From: Eubacterium coprostanoligenes | GTDB lineage: Bacteria > Bacillota > Clostridia > Oscillospirales > Acutalibacteraceae | Assembly (NCBI RefSeq): GCF_900167205.1 | Contig: NZ_FUWW01000001.1 | Coordinates: 62,001 to 126,000, forward strand | Reading direction: 5' to 3' | Length of the DNA: 64,000 nt | In this document: positions 8,155-15,761 of the stretch, one piece after another | Layout: each line of letters starts with the position of its first letter | How positions within the stretch are numbered: the stretch's first letter is position 1 | Translations under genes and position numbers: made by a program | The notes under the pieces: generated by a model | The model's input: only the letters and a program-made list of their open reading frames with translations | Told to the model about the DNA's origin: nothing | Databases searched by the model: none

Positions 8155-8414
8155 ATTTGTTTTTATGTATTTGTGTTTAATCGTATCTTCCGAAACCCTT
8201 GCTATCACTGCGTTTCAGAGTTCTTTGTTTGAATTTTGTATCTTTTTGTGTTTTGCTGTATTCTGCTGTATTTTGGCGAATATTTTTCATTTTGACGAAT
8301 ATTTGGCGAATTTGTCACGCCGTTTTCCCAAATCAAAATGCTCATATTGTATCCTTGCAAGGAACAAAAAATAAATAACTTCCAACCTCGTATGATGGTA
8401 AAATGTTAATTATA
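8155..8414. other. Junction DNA between the gene stump and the first HipA-like kinase
   Basis: AT-rich sequence with short imperfect tandem words (TTTGGCGAATATTT, GACGAATATTTGGCGAAT, TGCTGTATTCTGCTGTATTTT). An 80-codon plus frame here has no family features and no ribosome site. I see no gene. It may include an old attachment site. Confidence 0.35.
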
Positions 8415-8443
8415 TTGCAATTAAAGTTAATTTTTGTTATCAT
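8415..8443 (+). promoter_or_regulatory. Promoter of the HipA-like gene at 8472
   Basis: TTGCAA (8415-8420), N17, TATCAT (8438-8443), then AAAGGAG ahead of the ATG at 8472. Confidence 0.55.
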
Positions 8444-8471
8444 AAATATAAAGTAACGAAAGGAGTAAGCT

Positions 8472-9578
8472 ATGGGCAATAATGATTGGTATTCATACAC
8501 GATTATGCACAAGGACACAGAGGTTGTGACTGTTTACAGTGACGGTGCTTGTGAAATTCACAATCTTGATTTTATGCCATATAATCTTTATTTGATAACC
8601 GATAAAGATGACATTAGGTCAAGAATGAATAATCTTGATAATTTCTATCATTGGTGCGCCTCCAGAGTGCTTACTCTTGACAGAAAGTATGCGAAAGAAA
8701 TTCTTAACAGCATCGGCATGAAACAAGCTGTGTCTGACCGTGACAGAGCAGAAATTGCGATTACTTATCATGGACTTTCAATGACAGATGTATATTGGAT
8801 AAAGGCTGACGAGGATATTTCTTTTGACGCTATCAATTTGTACGAACACTCACTTTCCAACGCCTTTGTGGATGTTTCCCTTTGTGGCAAGCAGTTGACT
8901 GCTGACAACAGCGAATTAATCGGCAAAGAGGATGTCGCAGGCGATATTGGCACAATGGGCGTTGCACCAAAAGCTTGGGTACGAGAGAACGGTAACTTCT
9001 ATCTGTATAAAGACGGTGATATTCGTGATGTTGATGCCGAGTTGCTTGCAAGCAAAATAATTGATTGTTTTGATATTGAGCATGTGCAATATTTTGAGGG
9101 CGAATACGACAACAACAAAGTCAGCATTTGCAAGATTTTCACTTCGTTGAATTATAGCATTGTTCCGATTGAGCATATTGAAATTTACTGTGCCAACAAT
9201 GATATGACCGTTTTTGATTTAGTTAGTCAATACGACAGTTATTCATATCATATGATGAATATAGTTGATTATCTTGTTGGAAACACTGATAGGCATTGGG
9301 GCAACTGGGGCTTCCTTGTTGACAATTCAAACAATAAGATTGCAAAGCTGTTTCCGTTGATGGATTTCAACAAGGCTTTCAATTCCTATAACACTATTGA
9401 CGGTGTAAAATGCCAAACAACACCAAAAACAATGTCGCAACTTGAGGCTGCGGTCGAAGCGGTTAAGGCAGTCGGACTCAATCAAATCCACGAGGTTAAA
9501 AAAGAGTGGTTTGGCTCCGAGGAACAATACAATATGTTCTGCCGGCGACTAAATGTTTTGAACCAAAATTTGATATAA
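8472..9578 (+). CDS. HipA-like Ser/Thr kinase, single-gene type (368 aa)
   Basis: The catalytic loop is VGNTDRHWGNWG with N271, D273, H275 and N278, and a metal-binding Asp (MDF, D298) follows, as in HipA/CtkA-type kinases. The N-terminal ~160 residues resemble those of the protein at 15762 (MHK-x-x-x-V start, YGLS/YHGLS-x-x-D-x-YW motif) and are not the usual HipA N-domain. Such kinases phosphorylate translation components in classical TA loci, but the target here is unknown. No cognate antitoxin adjoins upstream; the small HTH protein at 9666 is the nearest candidate. Its 3' end was duplicated at 3157-3435. Confidence 0.8.
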   Translation: MGNNDWYSYTIMHKDTEVVTVYSDGACEIHNLDFMPYNLYLITDKDDIRSRMNNLDNFYHWCASRVLTLDRKYAKEILNSIGMKQAVSDRDRAEIAITYHGLSMTDVYWIKADEDISFDAINLYEHSLSNAFVDVSLCGKQLTADNSELIGKEDVAGDIGTMGVAPKAWVRENGNFYLYKDGDIRDVDAELLASKIIDCFDIEHVQYFEGEYDNNKVSICKIFTSLNYSIVPIEHIEIYCANNDMTVFDLVSQYDSYSYHMMNIVDYLVGNTDRHWGNWGFLVDNSNNKIAKLFPLMDFNKAFNSYNTIDGVKCQTTPKTMSQLEAAVEAVKAVGLNQIHEVKKEWFGSEEQYNMFCRRLNVLNQNLI

Positions 9579-9632
9579 TTATATTGAAAGTAATATTTGA
9601 GCTGTAAATGGTTTTTGCTGTTTGCAGCTTTT
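9362..9632 (+). repeat. ~270-bp direct repeat, copy 2 (partner 3165-3435)
   Basis: Covers the last ~70 codons and 3' untranslated region of the intact HipA-like gene. The matching copy near 3.2 kb is the stump. Confidence 0.85.
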
Positions 9633-9665
9633 TGTTTTTTAATAAATATCAAAGGATGGTAAAGG

Positions 9666-10034
9666 ATGAATAATTATTTGTTATGGGAAAACACAAACCG
9701 CAACGAAACATTTTCTGATTTTGTTTGCTTGAAAATAAGAGAACGACAGCTTAACGAAGTAGCACTTTACAAGAGCGTTGACTTGTCGATAGATATATTT
9801 TCAAAAATGTTCAGCAACCGTTTTTATCGGCCGTCAAAGCAAACTGCCATAAAATTTTGTTTGGGGTTGAAACTGAACTTGGCAGAAACGGATTATTTGT
9901 TGAGCCTTGCGGGTTATGCTTTGTCAACAAGCTTGAAAGAAGATTTAGTCGTCCGCTTCTGCATTTTAAATGGGATTTATAATCTGTTTGAAGTGAACGA
10001 CCTGCTTTATGAATATTGCAAAACCACTTTATAA
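9666..10034 (+). CDS. Small XRE-like helix-turn-helix protein (122 aa)
   Basis: Central residues (SIDIFSKMFSNRFYRPSKQTAIKF followed by LGLKLNLAETDYLLSLAGY; shown in parts) have the pattern of an atypical XRE domain common in Firmicutes next to kinases, ATPases or phosphoesterases. The start follows AAGGATGGTAAAGG. It is 87 bases downstream of the HipA-like gene in the same direction and convergent with the AAA+ gene. It could be the regulator or antitoxin of the kinase, which is inference from position only. Confidence 0.65.
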   Translation: MNNYLLWENTNRNETFSDFVCLKIRERQLNEVALYKSVDLSIDIFSKMFSNRFYRPSKQTAIKFCLGLKLNLAETDYLLSLAGYALSTSLKEDLVVRFCILNGIYNLFEVNDLLYEYCKTTL

Positions 10035-10038
10035 TGAT

Positions 10039-10068
10039 AAATCCGAGTCCTTTCAAACTCGGATTTTT
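10039..10068. terminator. Bidirectional terminator
   Basis: A ten-base perfect stem AAATCCGAGT-type (10039-10048) pairs with ACTCGGATTT (10057-10066) across an eight-base loop, flanked by A and T runs. It serves the convergent genes at 9666 and 10074. Confidence 0.85.
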
Positions 10069-10073
10069 GCTAT

Positions 10074-11132
10074 TTAGTTTTGTCTTTTCAGCTTTAGCTG
10101 TGCATATTTCACAGTCGGATAACGCTTTGACGAGCTTGTATTAAAAACATTAATATCTTCTTTCGGAATTATCAAAGTTTCACTTTCAATGTCTGTGTAA
10201 GCGTTTTGAAGATTTATACAAACTCGATATTGTTCGTTGCCATAGTCGTAACTTGTGAAAAATTGTGCGGTTTTTGCATAAAAGTCAATTTCCACATTGT
10301 TGTTGGTCAGGGTGTTGAAATCGTTGCTTAAAAAAACTTCAACATCATAAATTAGGGTGTCAGAATAGTTAATATTCAAGTCGTAAAGCGAATCGTCAAG
10401 GTCGTTGCCGTGATTTATTTCAAATGCAATGGCACGCAAGGCATCGTAATTCAGCGGGATTCGCACAGCAATCTCCAATATTTCCGGAATGACTGTTTGC
10501 TTCTCTTTGTCGATGGAATCGCAAAGGTATTCGTTTATTTCAGAAATGCTCGGAATAGTAAAATTGAATTTGTAATGCAATCTGTTCGGACGGTTGATTA
10601 AGTGCTCGCCAATAAGTTTGGAATTGTTGACAGTAAAAATAAACAGCTTTTTGTTCATCGAAGTCCCGTCCAAAAGAGAAAGCAGCTTCGGGTCACATTC
10701 AGAGCCTCTAAATGTTTGAGTCACCATAGTTTTGTCAAATTCATCAAACAAAACAACCGCCTCTTGCTTAATGCTGTCGATGAAAGCAGTCAATCCGTCA
10801 AACTGTCGGTCAACCAAGATAACGGGCATTTGGTAATTTTTTGCAAGCTCGCACAGTTTCTTTGCAAACAGTGTTTTACCCGTGCCGTTTGCACCGCAGA
10901 GCAGAACACCCATACTTTTTGGATAATGCAAATAAGTTTTGTATACGCTCGGTGCTTTGTCTGCATAATCGCCATAAATCTTGCAGTCAGCCTTCAAGTC
11001 CTCACGCTCAACCAAATACAACTCACCATTATGGTCCTTCTGAATGTGGTAAGTTCCGAGAGGAAGCAGGTCGTGAGTTTTGATGATTCCGTTCCCGATT
11101 TTGAATATATCTTCGTTTTGTAAAATAGTCAT
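10074..11132 (-). CDS. AAA+ ATPase (352 aa)
   Basis: Walker A GANGTGKT (residues 80-87) and Walker B VVLFDEFDKT (126-135) lie in a CDC48/BCS1-like AAA module, followed by a sensor-like FTVNNSK and a probable arginine finger near NRPNRLHYKF. The C-terminal ~110 residues have no motif I recognise. Similar proteins occur in phage-like and plasmid-like regions. It has its own promoter region upstream of 11132 and no partner on the same strand. The function is unknown; remodelling of a protein partner is the generic expectation. Confidence 0.7.
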   Translation of the reverse strand: MTILQNEDIFKIGNGIIKTHDLLPLGTYHIQKDHNGELYLVEREDLKADCKIYGDYADKAPSVYKTYLHYPKSMGVLLCGANGTGKTLFAKKLCELAKNYQMPVILVDRQFDGLTAFIDSIKQEAVVLFDEFDKTMVTQTFRGSECDPKLLSLLDGTSMNKKLFIFTVNNSKLIGEHLINRPNRLHYKFNFTIPSISEINEYLCDSIDKEKQTVIPEILEIAVRIPLNYDALRAIAFEINHGNDLDDSLYDLNINYSDTLIYDVEVFLSNDFNTLTNNNVEIDFYAKTAQFFTSYDYGNEQYRVCINLQNAYTDIESETLIIPKEDINVFNTSSSKRYPTVKYAQLKLKRQN

Positions 11133-11213
11133 AAAATATCTCCTTTATTTAAACTAATTTTACAACGAATAAACCCATCTTGGGTATTTTGAGTAAATAC
11201 AATGATATGGCGC

Positions 11214-11246
11214 AAAAAAACAGTTAGGATATTGTTCCTAACTGCC
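11214..11246 (-). terminator. Terminator of the XRE gene at 11257
   Basis: CAGTTAGGA/TCCTAACTG stem (11221-11229 with 11236-11244), followed on the minus strand by seven U. The same CAGTTAGG stem recurs in the terminator at 15508-15540. Confidence 0.85.
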
Positions 11247-11256
11247 ATTTTCATTG

Positions 11257-11577
11257 TTATTTTTCTGATAAGATGTCTATCACTTGAAATATTTTTTCTT
11301 GCATTTCTGCAGGAGTTTTTAAGACTCTTTTGTACATCTCGTTAAAACTCGATTCTGTTATTTCGCCGGACAAGAGATAATCCGCAGATACATTTAATGC
11401 CTTGCTGATTTTATACAAATTCTCCGACAATATGGATTTGCTACCTCGTTCAGCAGTAGAGATCATTTGAGGTGAAACATCTGCGAGTTCTGCTAATTGT
11501 TCTTGAGACAAGCCTAACTGTTTGCGTCTTTTGATAATTCTTTTGCCCATTTCACCATTAAAATTATTAGTTTTCAA
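11257..11577 (-). CDS. XRE-family transcriptional repressor (106 aa)
   Basis: I choose the TTG at 11577-11575 as start because GGAGG stands eight bases upstream; the longer frame to 11895 overlaps an opposing gene. A canonical XRE domain (IIKRRKQLGLSQEQLAELA, then SPQMISTAERG) covers residues ~13-67, followed by a short helical tail (AEMQEKIFQVIDILSE). It resembles phage or conjugative-element repressors. It is divergent from the small gene at 11740, and the AT-rich interval between them probably holds shared operators. Confidence 0.8.
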   Translation of the reverse strand: MKTNNFNGEMGKRIIKRRKQLGLSQEQLAELADVSPQMISTAERGSKSILSENLYKISKALNVSADYLLSGEITESSFNEMYKRVLKTPAEMQEKIFQVIDILSEK

Positions 11578-11739
11578 TATCAACACCTCCACTACATTAG
11601 ATATTATATCTTGGAGTGGATAAACGGTTAACAGACTAAAATAGAATAATTCCAAAATAGTAGAATTATCGACACCGTTCGACAATATATTTGCAATAAA
11701 TATGTTATTGTTTATTCGATGTGAGAAAGGAGGGATAAA

Positions 11740-11907
11740 ATGAGTTATATTTCTATTCTTAACAAAGTTGCAAAAGAGCATAAGACAACACCCGAAGCAG
11801 TTGATAAAGAAATCAGAGAAGCTATAAAATATACCGGTATGAATATAGAACCGGAAGCCTTTATAAAAATCATCTCTGCCAAAGTGAAGGCACAAATGAC
11901 GGTGTAA
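11740..11907 (+). CDS. Small Spo0A-C-terminal-like protein (55 aa)
   Basis: The frame SYISILNKVAKEHKTTP, then VDKEIREAI, resembles the short stand-alone relatives of the Spo0A C-terminal DNA-binding domain found in Clostridia. A strong ribosome site (AAAGGAGGG) precedes the ATG. It is divergently transcribed from the XRE repressor, which likely controls it. The function is unknown; it may be a small DNA-binding switch protein of the element. Confidence 0.6.
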   Translation: MSYISILNKVAKEHKTTPEAVDKEIREAIKYTGMNIEPEAFIKIISAKVKAQMTV

Positions 11908-11968
11908 TAAAACAGCCGCTCTGCTTTATGCAATGCGGTCGGAATTCTGATAAAGTTCAAAAAATTGC

Positions 11969-12003
11969 AAGGAGCTGATGTTCTGTCATCAGCTCCTTAT
12001 TAA
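11969..12003. terminator. Bidirectional terminator
   Basis: A perfect 12-bp stem AAGGAGCTGATG / CATCAGCTCCTT (11969-11980 with 11987-11998), then ATTAATTTT. It lies between convergent genes at 11740 and 12018. Confidence 0.85.
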
Positions 12004-12017
12004 TTTTATAAAGACTA

Positions 12018-12836
12018 TCAATCAAACATGTATATATATTTATGTCGTTGATTATATAGTAGGCTTTTTACTCTTGTTATGATTTCGATCGGGTAATAAT
12101 CATTTACTGTTTCAATAGTTTTTTCTATATCATAATTTGTAAATGATAATTTTAGTTGGTCACCAAACAATTTTGTGGCTGCCTCTAATTGAATGTCAAA
12201 ATCATCATTAAAAGGTTTTGCTTTGATTTTTTCTATGCCTTTATATATATCTAAACCGATTGGATAATCTTCTGTTGTATCTGCAAGCAGAGATAATCCA
12301 AAATCAAAATATGGGCAAAATCTAAATTCACCGGTTTCGTCATTAAGAATAAATGCAATATTGTTTGTATGTCTATCCTCATTTAAGAAAAACGCATCAA
12401 GCTCAAGCATCATAGTGATGTATGCACCAACATTTTCTAAATGTGTTACTTTTTCAATAAAATTTACGGTATGTTTAATTTTATCCTCCGGAGTTTGATA
12501 ATTTAAAAGTTCTTTTGCCATTGAATTAGCAAGCCAACTTTTAGCCAAATGCTCAAGCGTTACTATGCTTTCGTTTTTGCCTTTGAAATTTTTTGAATAG
12601 CAACCATTTAATGTTTTGTTATCAAATTCGATTTTTGTTGGGTGATAAGCAACAAAATTATTTACATTTGATTTGGTTAAAAGTTTTGATATAACAACTT
12701 CACAGAGTGCCTCATATCCCATATGGTCAGCTTTGTACCATAAGTCATCAACCGACCACTTTTGCTGATTGCCTTTTGATGAAGTTACTTTTGTATCAAT
12801 CAAATCATATCCGTTAAGATTAATTGTGTTTATCAA
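12018..12836 (-). CDS. HipA-like kinase of a two-gene HTH-kinase operon (272 aa)
   Basis: The catalytic loop LNEDRHTNNI (D154, H156, N159) is followed by YFDFGLSLL with D178, the HipA/CtkA pattern. It lacks the separate HipA N-terminal domain, making it a minimal kinase. The start overlaps the stop of the upstream HTH gene by four bases (ATGA), so the two are translationally coupled. I infer a toxin-antitoxin or signalling pair in which the HTH protein represses the operon. Confidence 0.8.
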   Translation of the reverse strand: MINTINLNGYDLIDTKVTSSKGNQQKWSVDDLWYKADHMGYEALCEVVISKLLTKSNVNNFVAYHPTKIEFDNKTLNGCYSKNFKGKNESIVTLEHLAKSWLANSMAKELLNYQTPEDKIKHTVNFIEKVTHLENVGAYITMMLELDAFFLNEDRHTNNIAFILNDETGEFRFCPYFDFGLSLLADTTEDYPIGLDIYKGIEKIKAKPFNDDFDIQLEAATKLFGDQLKLSFTNYDIEKTIETVNDYYPIEIITRVKSLLYNQRHKYIYMFD

Positions 12837-13396
12837 AATGCCATCCTCCTTTTTCTTGTAAATCGTAAATATTGGTTATCTTCAGCAGTTCTCCCGTTTG
12901 TTTTTTCAACAATTTGAAACGGGTCATAGCTATCAATACCTATCCTGCCAAGAATAGTTTTGCACATAGCTCTTTCTTTTGGAAAACATCTGTCAGCAAG
13001 AAAATCCTCAAAATCCTGCCATGTCGGATTTTCATTAATTCCAAAAGCTCGTTTCATAATATCATTTGTGCGATTAACAATATTTATTTTTTTATGTGTA
13101 AAGTCAACATAAATCTCTGTGCAAATTTTTTGCTTATACATAAAATCTATTCTCATCACATAATTGTCATTTAAAGGCTTGTTAAGATATTTTGAGATGG
13201 TTTGTCTGCTTACTCCAAAATGCTCTGCGATTTCTTTTGTTGTTTTTCCTCGCTGTTGCATTTCGATAATGGCTTCAGTGTCCTTTTTGCTTAACGCTTT
13301 CTTTCTGCCGGAGCGCTGTCTGCCGGCAATTTCACGCAATTCCGTTTCATCATCAGTTCCGAAAATTTCTATACATAGTTTTCTGTAATCCGTCAT
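12833..13396 (-). CDS. HTH DNA-binding partner of the HipA-like kinase (187 aa)
   Basis: Residues ~35-75 (KKDTEAIIEMQQRGKTTKEI, then GVSRQTISKYL) form a resolvase-type helix-turn-helix. The C-terminal ~110 residues carry a domain of unknown fold (WQDFEDFLADRCFP, DPFQIVEKTNGRTAED). It precedes the kinase in a four-base overlap and has a large palindrome on its own promoter, so autorepression is likely. Whether it is also an antitoxin is not shown by sequence. Confidence 0.7.
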   Translation of the reverse strand: MTDYRKLCIEIFGTDDETELREIAGRQRSGRKKALSKKDTEAIIEMQQRGKTTKEIAEHFGVSRQTISKYLNKPLNDNYVMRIDFMYKQKICTEIYVDFTHKKINIVNRTNDIMKRAFGINENPTWQDFEDFLADRCFPKERAMCKTILGRIGIDSYDPFQIVEKTNGRTAEDNQYLRFTRKRRMAF

Positions 13397-13410
13397 AACC
13401 CGCTCCTTTC

Positions 13411-13467
13411 AATAGTGTAAACTTTCATTGTTTACACTATTATATATTATGTAAATTATTTTGTCAA
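13411..13467 (-). promoter_or_regulatory. Consensus promoter with a 12-bp palindromic operator
   Basis: Minus-strand TTGACA (13467-13462), N17, TATAAT (13444-13439). Directly overlapping the -10 and start site is a perfect inverted repeat AATAGTGTAAAC-N7-GTTTACACTATT (13441-13411). A strong promoter blocked by a large dyad fits tight autorepression by the HTH protein. Confidence 0.85.
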
Positions 13468-13661
13468 CTATACTAAAATACGGGTTTAGTTTTTGTATTT
13501 GTCATATTCGGCAAGTAGCTATTCGTGTATTTGCTCTGTTTACAATTCTATGAATAAATGATACAATATTGTCGTAATGAGTTTATTTAATCTTGGCTTT
13601 AATTTGGATTTTAATTAGAATTTTGTTTATAAATTTATAGCGAAACCTTTGGAGAAGGGCA

Positions 13662-15500
13662 ATGGAAAATTTGAGGATCAGCAGGAGAGAGGCTTGCGAG
13701 ATTTTGTCTATTTCAACCGAAACGGCAAGCAAGTGGATAAAACTCGGCAAACTGAAAATGAACGATGACAAAACCTTTGACAAGGAATATGTTGAGCGTT
13801 TGGCAGAGGAAAACAAAACCGGTTCGCTCTTGAAAAGCAGACGAAACAAAAGGCTGAAAGACGCTGTTGAAATCTATGGCGGTTACATCAACAGCTATAA
13901 AAATCGTGAGGAAGTCAAGCGCCTTTTGAACGATACCGATATTCTGTCGCTTGACGAAATCAGAGGTGTTCTTGCTTATTTTGCACGCCAACTTTACGCA
14001 AAAACAGAGCAATCAAACCCGGAAGTATTTGAAGCACTCATATCGGATTTGACGAAAAATTCCGTCAACTCATTCTGCAACAATTTCAACATCAACCTTG
14101 AATTCACACCGTTTGACGACACTCTCGGATTCGTTTATATCTCACTTTTGCAATTTTCAAACAAGAAATCCAAGGGTATGTTTTTCACGCCCAACCGAAT
14201 ATCCGATGACATAATTGAAGATTTAAACAGCGTTACCGACCTGCAAAACAAGATGATTTGTGACCCGTGTTGCGGTTCGGGAAATTTTCTTTTGAGACTT
14301 ATGAAAAACGGCTTGAGTCTGAATCGTATTTTTGGCTTTGATATTGATGAAATAAGCGTGGCTTTGGCAAAAATCAGCCTTTTTTTGAACGACACAAATT
14401 TAACCTCGGAACAACTGAATTCCCACATCAAATGTCTTGATTCTCTGACTGAACTCGACAATAATTTTGATGTGATAATCGGAAATCCACCGTGGGGCGG
14501 CAGCTATGACAAAGAATACAGAAAAGCTGTCAGAAAATCATTTCTTGTTGCAAAACGCAACGGATTCGACACTTTTGATTTGTTCATCGAAAAAGCAATA
14601 GCCATGCTCAACGAAAACGGATTTTTAGCCTATATTCTGCCCGAGGCATTGATGAATGTGAGCAGTCATCAAAAGGCAAGAGAGCTGATTTTGAACAACG
14701 CTTCGTTTAAGTCGGTTCATTATTTCGGTCAAACATTGAAAGGCTCAACCAGTCCTGTTGTGGCGCTGACCTTGCAAAAATGTGATTGTGGCTCAACAAA
14801 AAATTGCAGGATAAAAACCAAAAGCAACTCGTTTGTTATCGGCTCAAACAGACGCATTGATTCAAGTAATTTTAACCTAAACATTACCGATTTTGAATAC
14901 GAATATCTTGAACAAATCAACAGCATCAAAGAGCCGGTGTTTTTGAAAAACAATGCTGTTTTTGCAGTCGGAATCATCACGGGCAACAACAAAAGTTACA
15001 TCAAATCGGAGCGTTTGCCTGACACAGAGCCTATCTTAAAAGGCACGGACATTGGCAAATACACAATCAACGAGGCACACGCTTTTGTGCATTACGACAG
15101 AAGTATTTTTCAGCAATCCGCACCGCCCGAAACATATCGTGCAAAGGAAAAAATACTCTATCGTTACATTTCAAGCACGCCTGTTTTTGCTTATGACGAC
15201 CGTCAAATGTTGCCGCTCAACAGCTGCAATGTTCTCATTCCGCAAATTGACGGACTCGACATAAAATACATTCTCGCAATTCTCAATTCAAGCGTTGCGG
15301 AGTTCTTTTTCAGCAAGACTTTCAATTCGGTTGAGATGTTAAAATCGCACATTGAAGCCTTGCCGATTCCTGTTCCGACAGCTCAACAGCAAGCAAAAAT
15401 AATCTCGCTTGTGGATGAAATTTTGAACAATTCAACCGAAGCAACCATAATTCAAAATGAGCTAAACAGCATCGTTGAAAAGTTATATAATCTTGCATAA
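13662..15500 (+). CDS. Orphan N6-adenine DNA methyltransferase with N-terminal HTH (612 aa)
   Basis: Residues 1-45 look like an excisionase/MerR-type HTH (ISRREACEILSISTETASKWI, in part). The methyltransferase core has motif I DPCCGSGNF (201-209) and motif IV NPPW (275-278), the gamma-class order of Eco57I/TaqI-like enzymes. The C-terminal part (VGIITGNNKSY, LKGTDIGKY, LPLNSCNVL, LPIPVPT) fits a TaqI-type target-recognition domain. No nuclease motif and no adjacent nuclease gene are visible, so it may be regulatory, a solo methylase, or one part of a larger defence module. The ribosome site GGAGAAGGG is strong. Confidence 0.85.
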   Translation: MENLRISRREACEILSISTETASKWIKLGKLKMNDDKTFDKEYVERLAEENKTGSLLKSRRNKRLKDAVEIYGGYINSYKNREEVKRLLNDTDILSLDEIRGVLAYFARQLYAKTEQSNPEVFEALISDLTKNSVNSFCNNFNINLEFTPFDDTLGFVYISLLQFSNKKSKGMFFTPNRISDDIIEDLNSVTDLQNKMICDPCCGSGNFLLRLMKNGLSLNRIFGFDIDEISVALAKISLFLNDTNLTSEQLNSHIKCLDSLTELDNNFDVIIGNPPWGGSYDKEYRKAVRKSFLVAKRNGFDTFDLFIEKAIAMLNENGFLAYILPEALMNVSSHQKARELILNNASFKSVHYFGQTLKGSTSPVVALTLQKCDCGSTKNCRIKTKSNSFVIGSNRRIDSSNFNLNITDFEYEYLEQINSIKEPVFLKNNAVFAVGIITGNNKSYIKSERLPDTEPILKGTDIGKYTINEAHAFVHYDRSIFQQSAPPETYRAKEKILYRYISSTPVFAYDDRQMLPLNSCNVLIPQIDGLDIKYILAILNSSVAEFFFSKTFNSVEMLKSHIEALPIPVPTAQQQAKIISLVDEILNNSTEATIIQNELNSIVEKLYNLA

Positions 15501-15507
15501 AAACAGT

Positions 15508-15540
15508 GGCAGTTAGGGAATTCTCCTAACTGCCGTTTTA
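15508..15540 (+). terminator. Terminator of the methyltransferase gene
   Basis: GGCAGTTAGG/CCTAACTGCC stem (15508-15517 with 15525-15534), then GTTTTA. Confidence 0.8.
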
Positions 15541-15695
15541 TGATTATGTTATGTCGATGATATTAAATAACATATCCATCTATTACAATATTGTTACACT
15601 TTGTATGCTTGTTGAATATGGGATTGCTGTTAAAAAATCCCGGAATTATGATTATTAATCGCAATTCATCAAAAAAGAAAATCGTTAAAAAATAT

Positions 15696-15729
15696 AAAAA
15701 CTGCTTACTCGTTTGAGTAGGCAGTTTTT
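15696..15729. terminator. Terminator of the HipA-like gene at 15762
   Basis: AAAAACTGC-TTACTC / GAGTAG-GCAGTTTTT stem with GTTT loop. On the minus strand the U-run follows the hairpin. The 155 bases between this and the preceding terminator show no gene. Confidence 0.8.
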
Positions 15730-15761
15730 GTGTCAATTATAAATCTTTTCAGCTAAATTAA

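Noticed and set aside
8132-8374. 80-codon plus-strand frame
   Set aside because: No ribosome site, biased towards Phe/Cys/Leu from T-rich DNA, overlaps the gene stump.
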